Source: an uncultured Planctomycetota bacterium (GTDB lineage Bacteria > Planctomycetota > Planctomycetia > Pirellulales > Thermoguttaceae). From it: a stretch of 58,803 nucleotides of DNA. Made by a program: the position numbers and the translations under genes. The notes under the pieces are model-generated. The model worked only from the letters and a program-made list of their open reading frames with translations, made no database searches and was not told the DNA's origin. The stretch is from contig ONGM01000090.1 in NCBI GenBank assembly GCA_900317365.1, forward strand, positions 1-58,803, in the 5' to 3' direction. Positions 17,254 through 26,523 of the stretch are shown one piece after another; the first letter of the stretch is position 1; each line of letters starts with the position of its first letter.

Positions 17254-20061
17254 ATGACCCCTAAAAAAACTGAACCAAACGCACCGGCGCTCGTTATTGT
17301 CGAATCCCCTGCTAAGGCGAAAACAATTGAGAAATATCTTGGTCCCGGATACATTGTAGAGGCTAGCGTCGGGCACGTTCGAGATCTTCCGAAAGGCGCA
17401 AGTGAAATTCCTGACGAGTACAAGAAGGAGGAGTGGGCGCGATTAGGAGTCAACGTCAACTCCGACTTCAAGCCGATCTACGTGGTTCCGGCCGAAAAGG
17501 CCAAGCAACTCAAAAAGCTCAAGTCCCTATTGAAAAACTCCTCTGTCTTGTATCTGGCAACGGATGAAGACCGCGAAGGAGAAGCCATCAGCTGGCACTT
17601 GTTGCAAACGCTCGAACCTAAGAATCCCGTCAGACGATTGGTTTTCCACGAAATCACCAAATCGGCGATTCTGGAGTCCTTGAAGCATCCGCGAGACGTC
17701 GATTACAACCTCGTGGAAGCGCAAGAAGCGCGACGCGTTCTCGACCGTCTTTACGGATATGAAGCGTCCCCGATCCTGTGGTATAAAATTAAGAACAACC
17801 TCTCCGCCGGTCGTGTCCAGAGCGTCGCCGTTCGTCTCGTCGTTGATCGTGAACGCGAGAGAATTCGATTCAAATCCGCTGTCTACTGGGACGTCTTAGG
17901 TTCGTTTCAAACACAAGACAGAGGTTCGTTCCAAGCCAATCTTGTCTCGGTCGACGACAAGCAAATTCCTACGGGAAAAGATTTCGATCCGGCCACCGGA
18001 AAGCTGACGAGACCTGAAAAATTCGTTCTCCTCGACGAATCCGCTACGAACGCGCTCATCGCCGCTCTGAGTCAGGGAAAAGCAGTCGTCTTTTCCGTTG
18101 AAGAAAAGCCCTACTCTACGCGCCCATACCCGCCGTTCACAACAAGCGCGCTTCAACAAGAAGCAAACCGCAAGCTCAACTTTACCGCAAGAAAGACAAT
18201 GAGCGTTGCTCAGAGTCTATACGAAAACGGCCGCATTACCTATATGCGTACCGACTCGACGAATCTTTCCCAAGAAGCTATCACAGCGGCGCGAAACCTC
18301 GTAAAGACGCATTACGGCGACGTATATCTTCCTGAAAAACCGCGATACTACGCGACGAAGGTTAAAAACGCGCAAGAGGCGCACGAAGCGATTCGACCCG
18401 CCGGAAGCGTCTTCCCTTTACCGGAAGATCTGCGGCATGAGCTTACCGCCGACGAATATCGTCTCTACGACTTAATCTGGAAACGAACGGTCGCTAGTCA
18501 AATGAACGATGCTCGCGGGAAACGGAAAACGATCGTTGTTTCGCTTGAAAACGCTAAATTTCACGTCAGCGGAAAAACGATTGACTTTCCCGGCTATTTG
18601 CGCGCTTACGTCGAAGGTAAGGACGACCCGAACGCAGAACTCGCCGATCAAGAGACGATTCTTCCGGACGTTAAACCGGGAGAATCTCTAATCCTTCTCG
18701 AGCTCAAACCGCAAGAACATTCAACGACTCCGCCGGCGCGATACTCGGAAGCGTCGCTAACGCGCGCTCTTGAAGAAAAGGGAATCGGTCGTCCGAGCAC
18801 GTACGCTTCTATCATCGACCTCATTCTCAATCGGAATTACGTGTTCAAAAAAGGCGGCGCTCTCGTTCCTACGTGGACGGCTTTCGCCGTGTGCAACCTT
18901 CTCGAGACTCATTTTGGCGACCTTGTGGACTACAGCTTCACAGCGGACATGGAAGACGCTCTCGACGAAATCAGCACGGGAAATCGGGACAGAACTTCAT
19001 ACTTAAAAGCGTTCTATTACGGAGATCCCAGCGCTCATACAGGAAGCGACGGACAAACGAAGACGTCCGACGATTTTCCTTTCCCGGCGACTTTCGCGGA
19101 CGGACTCAAAACGCTGATTCAAAACAAAAAGGACGAAATTAACGCGCGCGAGATCAGTCAATTTCGCATCGACGATCCCAACGATCCCGACGCTTCCGTG
19201 ACCGATCCTATTTATCTTCGCGTTGGTCGATACGGCCCCTTTTTGGAACAAGGGGACGTTCAAACCACCGTGCCGGAAGATATGCCGCCGGACGAACTGA
19301 CGGTTTCCAAAGCGCTCGAAATGTTGCGTCTTTCAAAAGCAGGCGAATCGCCCATTGGAATTTGTCCTGAAACAGGCAAACCGATCTATCTGAAACATGG
19401 TCGTTTCGGTTGGTACGTTCAACGCGGGGAAACCGACGACGAACCGCAAAACGCCTCGCTCCTTACCGGTATGAGCGAACGCGACGTCACGCTCGAAGTC
19501 GCCCTTCAACTGCTAAGTTTACCGAAAACACTCGGCGTCAATCCAACGACTGAGGAGCCTGTTGTCGCAAGTAACGGACGCTTTGGACCGTATATCAAAT
19601 GCGGAAACGAAACGCGCTCGATTCCCTCTAATCTTTCCGTTCTTTCAATCAGCTTAGAGGAAGCGTTAGAGCTTCTTGCCAAACCCAAGTATTCCGGGCG
19701 TACGACGAAGAAGACGGAACCTTTGAAGGAATTTGCCGTTTCTCCCATTACGGGGCAAAGCGTTAAACTGCTCGACGGACGGTACGGTCCTTACGTTACC
19801 GACGGTGAAACGAACGCGTCTTTACCGCGAGGACTCTCGCAAGACGAGTTGACTTTCGAAAAAGCGCTGGAACTGCTTGCCGACCGCGCCAGCAAAAACG
19901 CCGACAAACCGAAGCGCGGAGCCAAAAAGAAGTCCGCTACTAAATCAACGGTAAAGAAGACGACAAAAAAAACTGCGAAAAAAACTACCGCAAAGAAATC
20001 GACCAAAAAGAAGGCGGCGACGAAAAATGATTCGTCCGATTCAAACGAACCACCGTTCTGA
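17254..20061 (+). CDS. topA: DNA topoisomerase I (type IA) with Lys-rich tail
   Basis: A 935-residue enzyme that relaxes negative supercoils through a transient tyrosine-DNA bond. The Toprim domain opens the protein (ALVIVESPAKAKTIEKYLG, later ATDEDREGEAISWHL). The catalytic tyrosine is Y330 in GRITYMRTDSTNLS. Helix-gate motifs include SAGRVQSVAVRLV and GIGRPSTYASII. The C-terminus has no CxxC zinc fingers; instead there are four short repeats with the pattern GR(Y/F)G(P/W)(F/Y), at roughly residues 655, 715, 770 and 835, followed by a tail rich in Lys, Thr and Ala from about residue 880, likely to bind DNA non-specifically. No Shine-Dalgarno is seen before the ATG. Confidence 0.97.
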   Translation: MTPKKTEPNAPALVIVESPAKAKTIEKYLGPGYIVEASVGHVRDLPKGASEIPDEYKKEEWARLGVNVNSDFKPIYVVPAEKAKQLKKLKSLLKNSSVLYLATDEDREGEAISWHLLQTLEPKNPVRRLVFHEITKSAILESLKHPRDVDYNLVEAQEARRVLDRLYGYEASPILWYKIKNNLSAGRVQSVAVRLVVDRERERIRFKSAVYWDVLGSFQTQDRGSFQANLVSVDDKQIPTGKDFDPATGKLTRPEKFVLLDESATNALIAALSQGKAVVFSVEEKPYSTRPYPPFTTSALQQEANRKLNFTARKTMSVAQSLYENGRITYMRTDSTNLSQEAITAARNLVKTHYGDVYLPEKPRYYATKVKNAQEAHEAIRPAGSVFPLPEDLRHELTADEYRLYDLIWKRTVASQMNDARGKRKTIVVSLENAKFHVSGKTIDFPGYLRAYVEGKDDPNAELADQETILPDVKPGESLILLELKPQEHSTTPPARYSEASLTRALEEKGIGRPSTYASIIDLILNRNYVFKKGGALVPTWTAFAVCNLLETHFGDLVDYSFTADMEDALDEISTGNRDRTSYLKAFYYGDPSAHTGSDGQTKTSDDFPFPATFADGLKTLIQNKKDEINAREISQFRIDDPNDPDASVTDPIYLRVGRYGPFLEQGDVQTTVPEDMPPDELTVSKALEMLRLSKAGESPIGICPETGKPIYLKHGRFGWYVQRGETDDEPQNASLLTGMSERDVTLEVALQLLSLPKTLGVNPTTEEPVVASNGRFGPYIKCGNETRSIPSNLSVLSISLEEALELLAKPKYSGRTTKKTEPLKEFAVSPITGQSVKLLDGRYGPYVTDGETNASLPRGLSQDELTFEKALELLADRASKNADKPKRGAKKKSATKSTVKKTTKKTAKKTTAKKSTKKKAATKNDSSDSNEPPF

Positions 20062-20085
20062 GTAATCTTCGCAGAGAAGTAAAAA

Positions 20086-20126
20086 TAAAAACGCCTGAAC
20101 GAAATAAATCGCTCAGGCGTTTTTTC
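20086..20126 (+). terminator. Terminator after topA
   Basis: A 12-bp stem (20087-20098 with 20113-20124) ending in a T run, 25 bases after the topA stop. The A run on the other side could also serve the tRNA on the minus strand. Confidence 0.8.
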
Positions 20127-20145
20127 ATCGACCAAGAGTCAAAAG

Positions 20146-20219
20146 TGGGCGGCAACAGACTCGAACTGTTGACCTCCGCCGTGTGAAAGCGGCGCTCTAA
20201 CCAACTGAGCTAGTCGCCC
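20146..20219 (-). tRNA. tRNA-Val, anticodon CAC
   Basis: A full cloverleaf reads on the minus strand: a D arm GCTC/GAGC, an anticodon stem CCGCT/GGCGG with loop TTCACAC (anticodon CAC, reading GTG), a five-base variable region and a T arm AACAG-TTCGAGT-CTGTT. The acceptor stem has six pairs and one A-C mismatch at positions 6-67. The discriminator base is A and the 3' CCA is not encoded. Confidence 0.95.
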
Positions 20220-20353
20220 AATACGCAAAGTCAAACTTCGCTCCGAAAACCGATTTTTACAACCGTTTCTCGCGTTCGACGAAGCGATTCTCAACGAACC
20301 CTTCGTCAAACCTCCCTTATTCTATTGTCTTTTAGCCTCTCGTCAATAGGCTT

Positions 20354-20396
20354 CTTAAAAAAACAGCGAGGAGATTCTGGTCTGAATCCCCTCGCT
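20354..20396 (-). terminator. Terminator of the autotransporter gene
   Basis: A 13-bp stem with one mismatch (20365-20377 with 20384-20396) is followed by a run of seven T on the minus strand. It lies 35 bases beyond the autotransporter stop codon. Confidence 0.8.
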
Positions 20397-20430
20397 ACGG
20401 TCATTTCAGCGTCGTTTTAGGCGTTGAGAG

Positions 20431-23400
20431 TTACCAAACATACTTCATACCAACGTGTCCGTTGACGTAGGTCGTGTAATCGTTGACTTGAACGTCGGAG
20501 CCGCCAAAGACGGAGAAGGAGTCGGTCATGTGCAAATTCCCGCCTAAGCCGCCGTAGATCCAGTCGCGACCGGTACTATTACCAATGACGTGAATCGTCC
20601 CGTTCGGACCGCCGGTGAGAGCGACGGCGCCCTCCGCTGCAGAATCGAGGAACTCGTGCGTCCAGTTAGCATAGGCGTTGAAGTCGAACTGAGAAGCGCC
20701 GACTATCGTCGATTTCAACCATCTGACGCCTAAAACGCCTTCCAGACTGTTGAACTCGTCGTCTTGCGTCTTGAGCGCGAGATTCTTCAGGGATCCGCCT
20801 TCCTTAAAGCCGTCGGCGGTCAAATGCGTGTATTGAAGTCCGCCGTAAGGTTGGAGATCAGACGCCATCAGCGAGAAATTAAATCCTCGTTCGAGATAGG
20901 CGCTGCCCGACCAACCGTCGGTAGAACCGGTGTACCGCAACGTCGGATAGGTCGAAAGTGCGACGGCGCGATTCAAATCGTAGTCGGAAATCCCGATCGA
21001 ACCAGTCGCAAAAGTATAACCCCATTCGTCGCTCAAACGGAGATACAGACCGAACTGATTGTCGTTCAACTCAACGGAACCCATGGCGCTCTTCGCGTCA
21101 AGTTGGAGATTGCCGTAGCTGAAGTAGAATCCGAATTGATTCGTTTCGTTACGTCCGAGTTCGACGCCAAAGATTCCGCCGAGGAGGTCGAAATCGTATC
21201 CGGTCGTACCCTTGTGAGGATCCGCGTCGCCAAAGGTTCCGAACGCGCTACCCCAACCGCCAATGCCTTCGCTTTCAACAACTTGTCCGCGAAGAGCCGA
21301 CGTTTGAACCAAACCGGACCGAGCAGGCGGCAAGACGTTCTGCGTCAACGTCTGGCGAATCAGATTACGCGCTTGAACGTGAGCGTTAAAGGCGGACAGA
21401 CGAAGCTCGCCGGTCAGCTGGTTAAGGACGCTGTGATCCGTCGAGGCGACGTTTTCTAACTCCGAAAGGAAGTCTTTCGTATCCGGATCAGTTTCACCGG
21501 CGTCAACCCATTTGTCCAATACGTCGGCGACGCTTTGTTCATTAGGCGTTGTCGCGAGATCGCTGAAGTTCGAGGCTTTTAGAACGAGGTTCAGCTTGCC
21601 TTGTTCAAGAGCGGAAAGGTCGACGACAAAGCGTTTGCCTGCGACGTCGTCATAGATCGTATATCCCGACTTATTAACGACCAATCCGTTTGCGCCGGTT
21701 TGCACGACGGTCAAGGAGTCGTTCGTGTCGATTTGCGCGTTGTGCGTCGCCGTGTCGACGTAAAACGCGCCGCCGTTCATTACCACCTTAGCGTCGTCGT
21801 TCTCGGTAACGAAGTTCGTATAATTGTCCTTATCGAGAACGTTGATATAAATCGTCCCGCCGTTCATTGTCAACGCGTTGCCAGAACCGTTGAGCTTCAC
21901 GGAACCCGTTTGCAAAACGTTCAAAACGCCGGAATTCAAAGTCGTCGCGCCGAGCGAATCAGTCCAACCGGCAAGCGTTCCGCCTTTAATCATGATCGAC
22001 GAGTTGGCGAGTTGATCGTTGACCGACGTTGAACTGGCGCCAAGTTGCAAAATACCCGAATCGATCGTTACTGCGCTAAACTCGCCGGTCCCGTCCAAGG
22101 TCAGGACGCCTGCGCCCTGCTTCACGAGACTGCCGGAGCCCTGAATCTCACTACGAAGAATCGCGGTCGAATTGGCGTTTGTCACGTTGAACGTCAATTC
22201 GTTATTGTCTTGACCAACGAAGGAAATCGTATCGTTCAAATCGACGACTCCCTTGAAGTTTGCATAACCGCCCGTCCCGCTCGGAACGACTTTGTTCACG
22301 TCGTAGATCGTGATTCCGGCGTTGCCGTCGACTTTAATATCGGAACCCCACAACGACGTCCAAGTTCCGTCGACGCCTTCGTTCGCGTAATTCATGAAAA
22401 GAACGCCGCCGTCGGTCAGAGTAAGATCGCGTCGCGTCCCACCATATTCGGTATTCGCTTTGTTATCTCCGATTAACGCGAGGGTCGATCCGTTAGTCAC
22501 GATTGTTTCGCCATAATACGTTTTCCCTGCGCCCGACGCCAACGACACGACGCCGCCGCCGGTAATCGTCGTAACGGAATCGTCGAGCCAAAGCGAATTG
22601 CTCGTCAAACCGTTCAGATTCAACGTCTTTCCGGACGTAACGTTGAAGGTTAGATTATTATCAAAGTCCAAGGAACCAAGGTTCGTCGATTCCATCACAT
22701 TGACAGTCGCATGCGCGCCAAGGTTGAGCTTGGATTTCGCGGATCCGGCGTTTGCCGAAGCGAGCGTTATGACAGCGTTGTTGTCAAACGCCGCTATCGT
22801 ACCTTCCCAATTGGAATTGTCGCCGCTCAAAATCCACGGGGAAACGGCGTTCGTCTCTGGGTCGACGACGTTGTCGAGGTAAATCCAACCGGAACCAAAC
22901 AAGCTCGCCGCAATTTCCGTCGACGTATTTTTGCTCGTCAGAACGAGTTCGTCATTAGCGCCAATGTCGATCGCGCCCCCGGGAGTCGAAGCGACAAAGT
23001 TGTCGAGTTCGAGCGTGGCGCCGTTATCCGTTGATAGCTTAAACGCGCCTTGAGACCATACTTCAACTTTGAAATCGTTACTCGGATACAACCCGCTGTC
23101 GAAATGGTTCTCGCCTAGCGAGAAGACTCCGTTGGCAATTTCTACGGCGCTGATTTTTGAGTCGCCCGTGAGATTGAGCGTCCACTCGCCGCTACCGTAC
23201 TTATAAACGCTCGGTCCGTTATCTTCGCCGGTAATAGCGCCGTCAAAACGAGCGCTTCCATTCGCTACGGTCACGGCCAGATCCTTGCCGCCGGCGTTCA
23301 CAACGCCTGAGCCCGTCAGTTCGCCGAGACCAACGGTCGCGCCGACTGCGCCTGAAACGTCAAGCGTACCCGATTGAACGTCCGTTTTCGCGTGTCCCAA

Positions 23401-25716
23401 CGCCCCGGTTGCGTACATCGTCGCACCCGTTCCAATGTTGACGCGCAGTCCGCCAGCGCCGCTCGTCGTTCCTGCGTAAGTAATCGACTTAACCTGCTCC
23501 GCCGATCCGTCGAGCGTCGTCGGGTTAATCGTCAGCCATCCGGAATCCAAAACCAAATTGTTCGCAAACTGAAGTCCGTCTTCGACGCCGTCGGTTCCGA
23601 GAACGAACGAAAGCGAATTGTTCCCTGAGTTGTTGATCGTGGAATTACCGATCGAGCTGTACCAGCTACGATTACCGCCTTCGGCAATGGAGTCGACTCG
23701 AACGCCTAAATTGCCGGAAACCAATTTGTAAGCGCCAACGGAATTCGATTTTCCGGAAAACGTCTTGTTGCCGTTTTCGTCGGAAACAACGCCGGTGTTG
23801 TTCAATTGGAGCGTCGAACCGGAGTTCAAGCGCAACTCAACCGTACTGTCCTGAGATTGGTTGCTAATAATGTTTCCATTGATCTTCGCCGAGCCGCCTG
23901 ACACGACGAGCGGCGCTGCGTTGCCGAACAAGTAGACGTCGTTATTCAAAGAAACGCCGTTCGCAAAATCAAGCGCAGCAGTTTGGTCGTTCACGTCGGT
24001 GCGAGAATAAATAACGTCGCCCTTTCCGAAAGCTCCGTCGGATCCAACTTGAATCGTTCCGCCGCGAATTTCGGTGTTGAACGTGCCGTTCTCGCGACTG
24101 TCGCCATAGAGCGCAAGCTTTCCTTTTCCGTCCTTGAGAAGGAGTCCGTCGCCCTTGATAACTCCTGCGTACGTCGCCGAGTCATCGCCGGTAACGCTAA
24201 GCGTATTCGAGTTCAAATCAACGACGCCTTCCGTGCCGCCGCTGAGATTCTTGACCGACTGATTCGCGTTGAGTTGAATTGCCCCTTTTTCGACGTTCAA
24301 ATTCGAATAAGCGCTCACCGCGCCTTCCGCGTCTGCGATCAATGTTCCGCCGTTTACGATCGTTTCGCCGGCATATGTCGAATCCGACGCTTTCAAGATA
24401 AGCGTTCCTTCGCCTGTCTTGACAATTCCGCTCATATTCTCGTAAACGCCGTTCGCGTCGGCGACGACCTTCGACGAACCGGCATAGCCGCCGATACTGT
24501 CGGAAACGACGTACGTGCCGCCTTTTGCGACTTCAATCGTTAGATCGTTCAGCAGGAAGAGACCGTTGCCGATCGCCTCGCCGTCTTCCGCCGTCCCACC
24601 GCCGCCTTGACCGGCGACAAGCGTGTTGCCGAAAATTTCCTTGTAAGAGTCGCTCGACACGGCGAGCGTTACCGACGCGTCCTCGCCGACAAAAATCGCG
24701 CCGCCGAGCGCCGCGCCGCCGCCGCCGACCCCGCCGCCTTGCGTGTCGGAAAACTGCTCGCTCGTTACCGTCTCTATATACCCGCCGTCACCGGCGCCAA
24801 AGCCGCCGAGTCCAGCCGTATATTCAGAATCTCCACCGCCGCCGCCTGCGCCGAATCCGCCTGCGCCGCCTTGTGATCCGCCGGCGCCACCGCCGCCGCC
24901 AAATCCGCCCGCGCCGCCTACTTTAACAGATCCGCCGCCGCCGCCGCCGTCGAGTGAGTTGCCGCCGACCGGCGTCGTCTTATCGACGTAGTGTCCGTAC
25001 GAAGACATATCGGTCGACGAAGTTACGCCGCCGTCCCCGGCGACTACTGAAGGATCGGAGTCCGCGCCGTCTTCAAAGATTCCGCCGCCAAAAGCCGCGC
25101 CGGTTTCTCCAACAACGCCGTTTCCGCCGTTCCCGCCAAGACCGCCGCCGCCGCCGTAAGATTGAGATCCTTGCAGAATCGTTCCGCCAGCGCCGCCGAT
25201 CGACGTGTTATTGCGCGCCGTTATGTCTTGAATCACGACGGCGCCGCTATACGCGTAAATCGCCGCTCCTGCGCCCAAGCCGCCGCCGCCGCCCGCAGCG
25301 CCGTCGCCGCCGTCGCCGCCTTGCGCTACGCAGTTCACAAAGTCTATGCCAGAAACGGTTATCGTTCCGCCTGCTTCCTTCGCGTCAATATAGAAACCGC
25401 GATATTCGCCCGCGCCGTTGAGAGAGTTGTTCCCACCGTCAATATTCAGGGATCCATTTTTAACGCCCGTCAGTTCCTTATTGCCGGTAATCGCCGGAAG
25501 ATCGTCTTCGAGCGTGATCGAATTGGTCAGAATAATTCGGTAGTCGACGCCCGTATTGCTGTTGTACTCGGAAATAGCCGCTTTTAGCTCAGCAAAATCG
25601 GATACGTAACGCGTCTCCGCGCCGAAAGCCATTGGCGCGACTCCGAAAAGCGCCAAAGAAATGAGCGCTCCTCGCCATTTTTTGGACTTTTTTGTCACCT
25701 TTCGTGAAAAGCACAT
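20431..25716 (-). CDS. Large autotransporter with Gly-rich and PATR-type passenger
   Basis: A 1761-residue type Va secreted protein. A basic N-terminus and signal peptide (GALISLALFGVAPMAFGA) precede the passenger. Residues about 130-385 are extremely Gly-rich (GGGGGLGAGAAIY, GGAGGFGGGGGAGG), giving a DNA stretch full of GCC/CCG repeats at about 24560-25330. The rest is a beta-helix with passenger-associated repeats such as GTLILKASDSTYAGETIVNGG. The last 280 residues form the outer membrane barrel, opening with GGWGSAFGTFGD and ending in an aromatic residue (GHVGMKYVW; W where F is usual). AAGGAAGGA lies just upstream of the ATG. It is a single gene with its own terminator; adhesion or cell-surface display is the likely role, and the ligand is unknown. 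Confidence 0.9.
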   Translation of the reverse strand: MCFSRKVTKKSKKWRGALISLALFGVAPMAFGAETRYVSDFAELKAAISEYNSNTGVDYRIILTNSITLEDDLPAITGNKELTGVKNGSLNIDGGNNSLNGAGEYRGFYIDAKEAGGTITVSGIDFVNCVAQGGDGGDGAAGGGGGLGAGAAIYAYSGAVVIQDITARNNTSIGGAGGTILQGSQSYGGGGGLGGNGGNGVVGETGAAFGGGIFEDGADSDPSVVAGDGGVTSSTDMSSYGHYVDKTTPVGGNSLDGGGGGGSVKVGGAGGFGGGGGAGGSQGGAGGFGAGGGGGDSEYTAGLGGFGAGDGGYIETVTSEQFSDTQGGGVGGGGAALGGAIFVGEDASVTLAVSSDSYKEIFGNTLVAGQGGGGTAEDGEAIGNGLFLLNDLTIEVAKGGTYVVSDSIGGYAGSSKVVADANGVYENMSGIVKTGEGTLILKASDSTYAGETIVNGGTLIADAEGAVSAYSNLNVEKGAIQLNANQSVKNLSGGTEGVVDLNSNTLSVTGDDSATYAGVIKGDGLLLKDGKGKLALYGDSRENGTFNTEIRGGTIQVGSDGAFGKGDVIYSRTDVNDQTAALDFANGVSLNNDVYLFGNAAPLVVSGGSAKINGNIISNQSQDSTVELRLNSGSTLQLNNTGVVSDENGNKTFSGKSNSVGAYKLVSGNLGVRVDSIAEGGNRSWYSSIGNSTINNSGNNSLSFVLGTDGVEDGLQFANNLVLDSGWLTINPTTLDGSAEQVKSITYAGTTSGAGGLRVNIGTGATMYATGALGHAKTDVQSGTLDVSGAVGATVGLGELTGSGVVNAGGKDLAVTVANGSARFDGAITGEDNGPSVYKYGSGEWTLNLTGDSKISAVEIANGVFSLGENHFDSGLYPSNDFKVEVWSQGAFKLSTDNGATLELDNFVASTPGGAIDIGANDELVLTSKNTSTEIAASLFGSGWIYLDNVVDPETNAVSPWILSGDNSNWEGTIAAFDNNAVITLASANAGSAKSKLNLGAHATVNVMESTNLGSLDFDNNLTFNVTSGKTLNLNGLTSNSLWLDDSVTTITGGGVVSLASGAGKTYYGETIVTNGSTLALIGDNKANTEYGGTRRDLTLTDGGVLFMNYANEGVDGTWTSLWGSDIKVDGNAGITIYDVNKVVPSGTGGYANFKGVVDLNDTISFVGQDNNELTFNVTNANSTAILRSEIQGSGSLVKQGAGVLTLDGTGEFSAVTIDSGILQLGASSTSVNDQLANSSIMIKGGTLAGWTDSLGATTLNSGVLNVLQTGSVKLNGSGNALTMNGGTIYINVLDKDNYTNFVTENDDAKVVMNGGAFYVDTATHNAQIDTNDSLTVVQTGANGLVVNKSGYTIYDDVAGKRFVVDLSALEQGKLNLVLKASNFSDLATTPNEQSVADVLDKWVDAGETDPDTKDFLSELENVASTDHSVLNQLTGELRLSAFNAHVQARNLIRQTLTQNVLPPARSGLVQTSALRGQVVESEGIGGWGSAFGTFGDADPHKGTTGYDFDLLGGIFGVELGRNETNQFGFYFSYGNLQLDAKSAMGSVELNDNQFGLYLRLSDEWGYTFATGSIGISDYDLNRAVALSTYPTLRYTGSTDGWSGSAYLERGFNFSLMASDLQPYGGLQYTHLTADGFKEGGSLKNLALKTQDDEFNSLEGVLGVRWLKSTIVGASQFDFNAYANWTHEFLDSAAEGAVALTGGPNGTIHVIGNSTGRDWIYGGLGGNLHMTDSFSVFGGSDVQVNDYTTYVNGHVGMKYVW

Positions 25717-26218
25717 TGGTATTCCTTCCTTGAAATTCGCAATCGCATTCTCAGACGTTTAACGTTTCAAAATGCCTGCGACCGCGCCAATAAATATGCT
25801 CACAACGCCTCCTGCGTTATGACGCTAGGCTCGAAAGTCGAACACGTCGCCCAAACTCTCAAAGCCCAAACGCACGCTCCTCACCATGTCCAAAACCCAG
25901 GACGTCCAGTAAGTCGGTCGTCAACGTGAATACACGTTGTTATCAACTATCGACCAAAAACAGCGTTATATTTTCCAAAAAACGCAGTATTTCGACAGAT
26001 TTTGCAAAACATTCACTTCCGGCGCAACCGTTCTATCTGATTTAACCCAACGAATGCTTGCCCCACACGGGAAATATTGCGGCGCGATTCTAGCAAAAAC
26101 AGTTTTAGGCTCCAATACGTTTTTTGTATGTCGTTGTTGGTTTCTCTATCATGCCTATCTTTTTTATCTTTTCTAATTTAACTGTAAATTTAAAATTTGC
26201 AAAGAGTTAAAATCCGCC
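25717..26218. other. Long gene-free region upstream of the autotransporter
   Basis: About 500 bases without a supported gene, between the autotransporter (minus) and the promoter of the next plus-strand gene. It holds a perfect 7-bp palindromic hairpin at 25922-25939 and AT-rich segments at 25960-25990 and 26100-26210. A promoter for the autotransporter is expected on the minus strand here, but no clear -35/-10 pair could be chosen. Confidence 0.35.
25922..25939. repeat. Perfect palindromic hairpin, possible operator
   Basis: CAACGTG and CACGTTG separated by four bases (25922-25939). It sits about 205 bases upstream of the autotransporter ATG in an AT-rich area with no other stem nearby, so it may be a protein-binding dyad. 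No direct support for regulation is available. Confidence 0.3.
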
Positions 26219-26248
26219 TTGACGAGTCCTGCCGTTTTAGGATATGAT
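26219..26248 (+). promoter_or_regulatory. Sigma-70-type promoter for the pseudo-hydrolase gene
   Basis: TTGACG at 26219-26224 and TATGAT at 26243-26248, with an 18-base spacer. The 5' leader to the ATG at 26524 would be about 270 bases and has no recognised riboswitch. Confidence 0.5.
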
Positions 26249-26523
26249 TTGAACACTTGATGACAAGAACGCGTCAAGATAAACCGTTTATTCCTGGAAT
26301 ACAGTGTTGCGGTTCCAAATCCGAGCCTCTTAGTGAAAAAATTTACTAAAGTTTTTTCGGCAAGACGGTCTCAGGTCGCGTACTTATCATCAAGCGCCGC
26401 CCGTTCGAGCTAATCTCCGCAAAGGAATCGGCGTCGACTTGACGAATTCAGCTGTCAGAGGAGCTATTCGTCAACGCCGCGCGAAATACCTAAGCGGATA
26501 ACTTCCCCAAAGATTGCAAGACG

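Noticed and set aside
20764..25587. Several long plus-strand open frames inside the autotransporter gene
   Set aside because: They are shadows of a GC-rich repetitive gene, show Arg/Pro-rich low-complexity products, and have no family features or ribosome sites.
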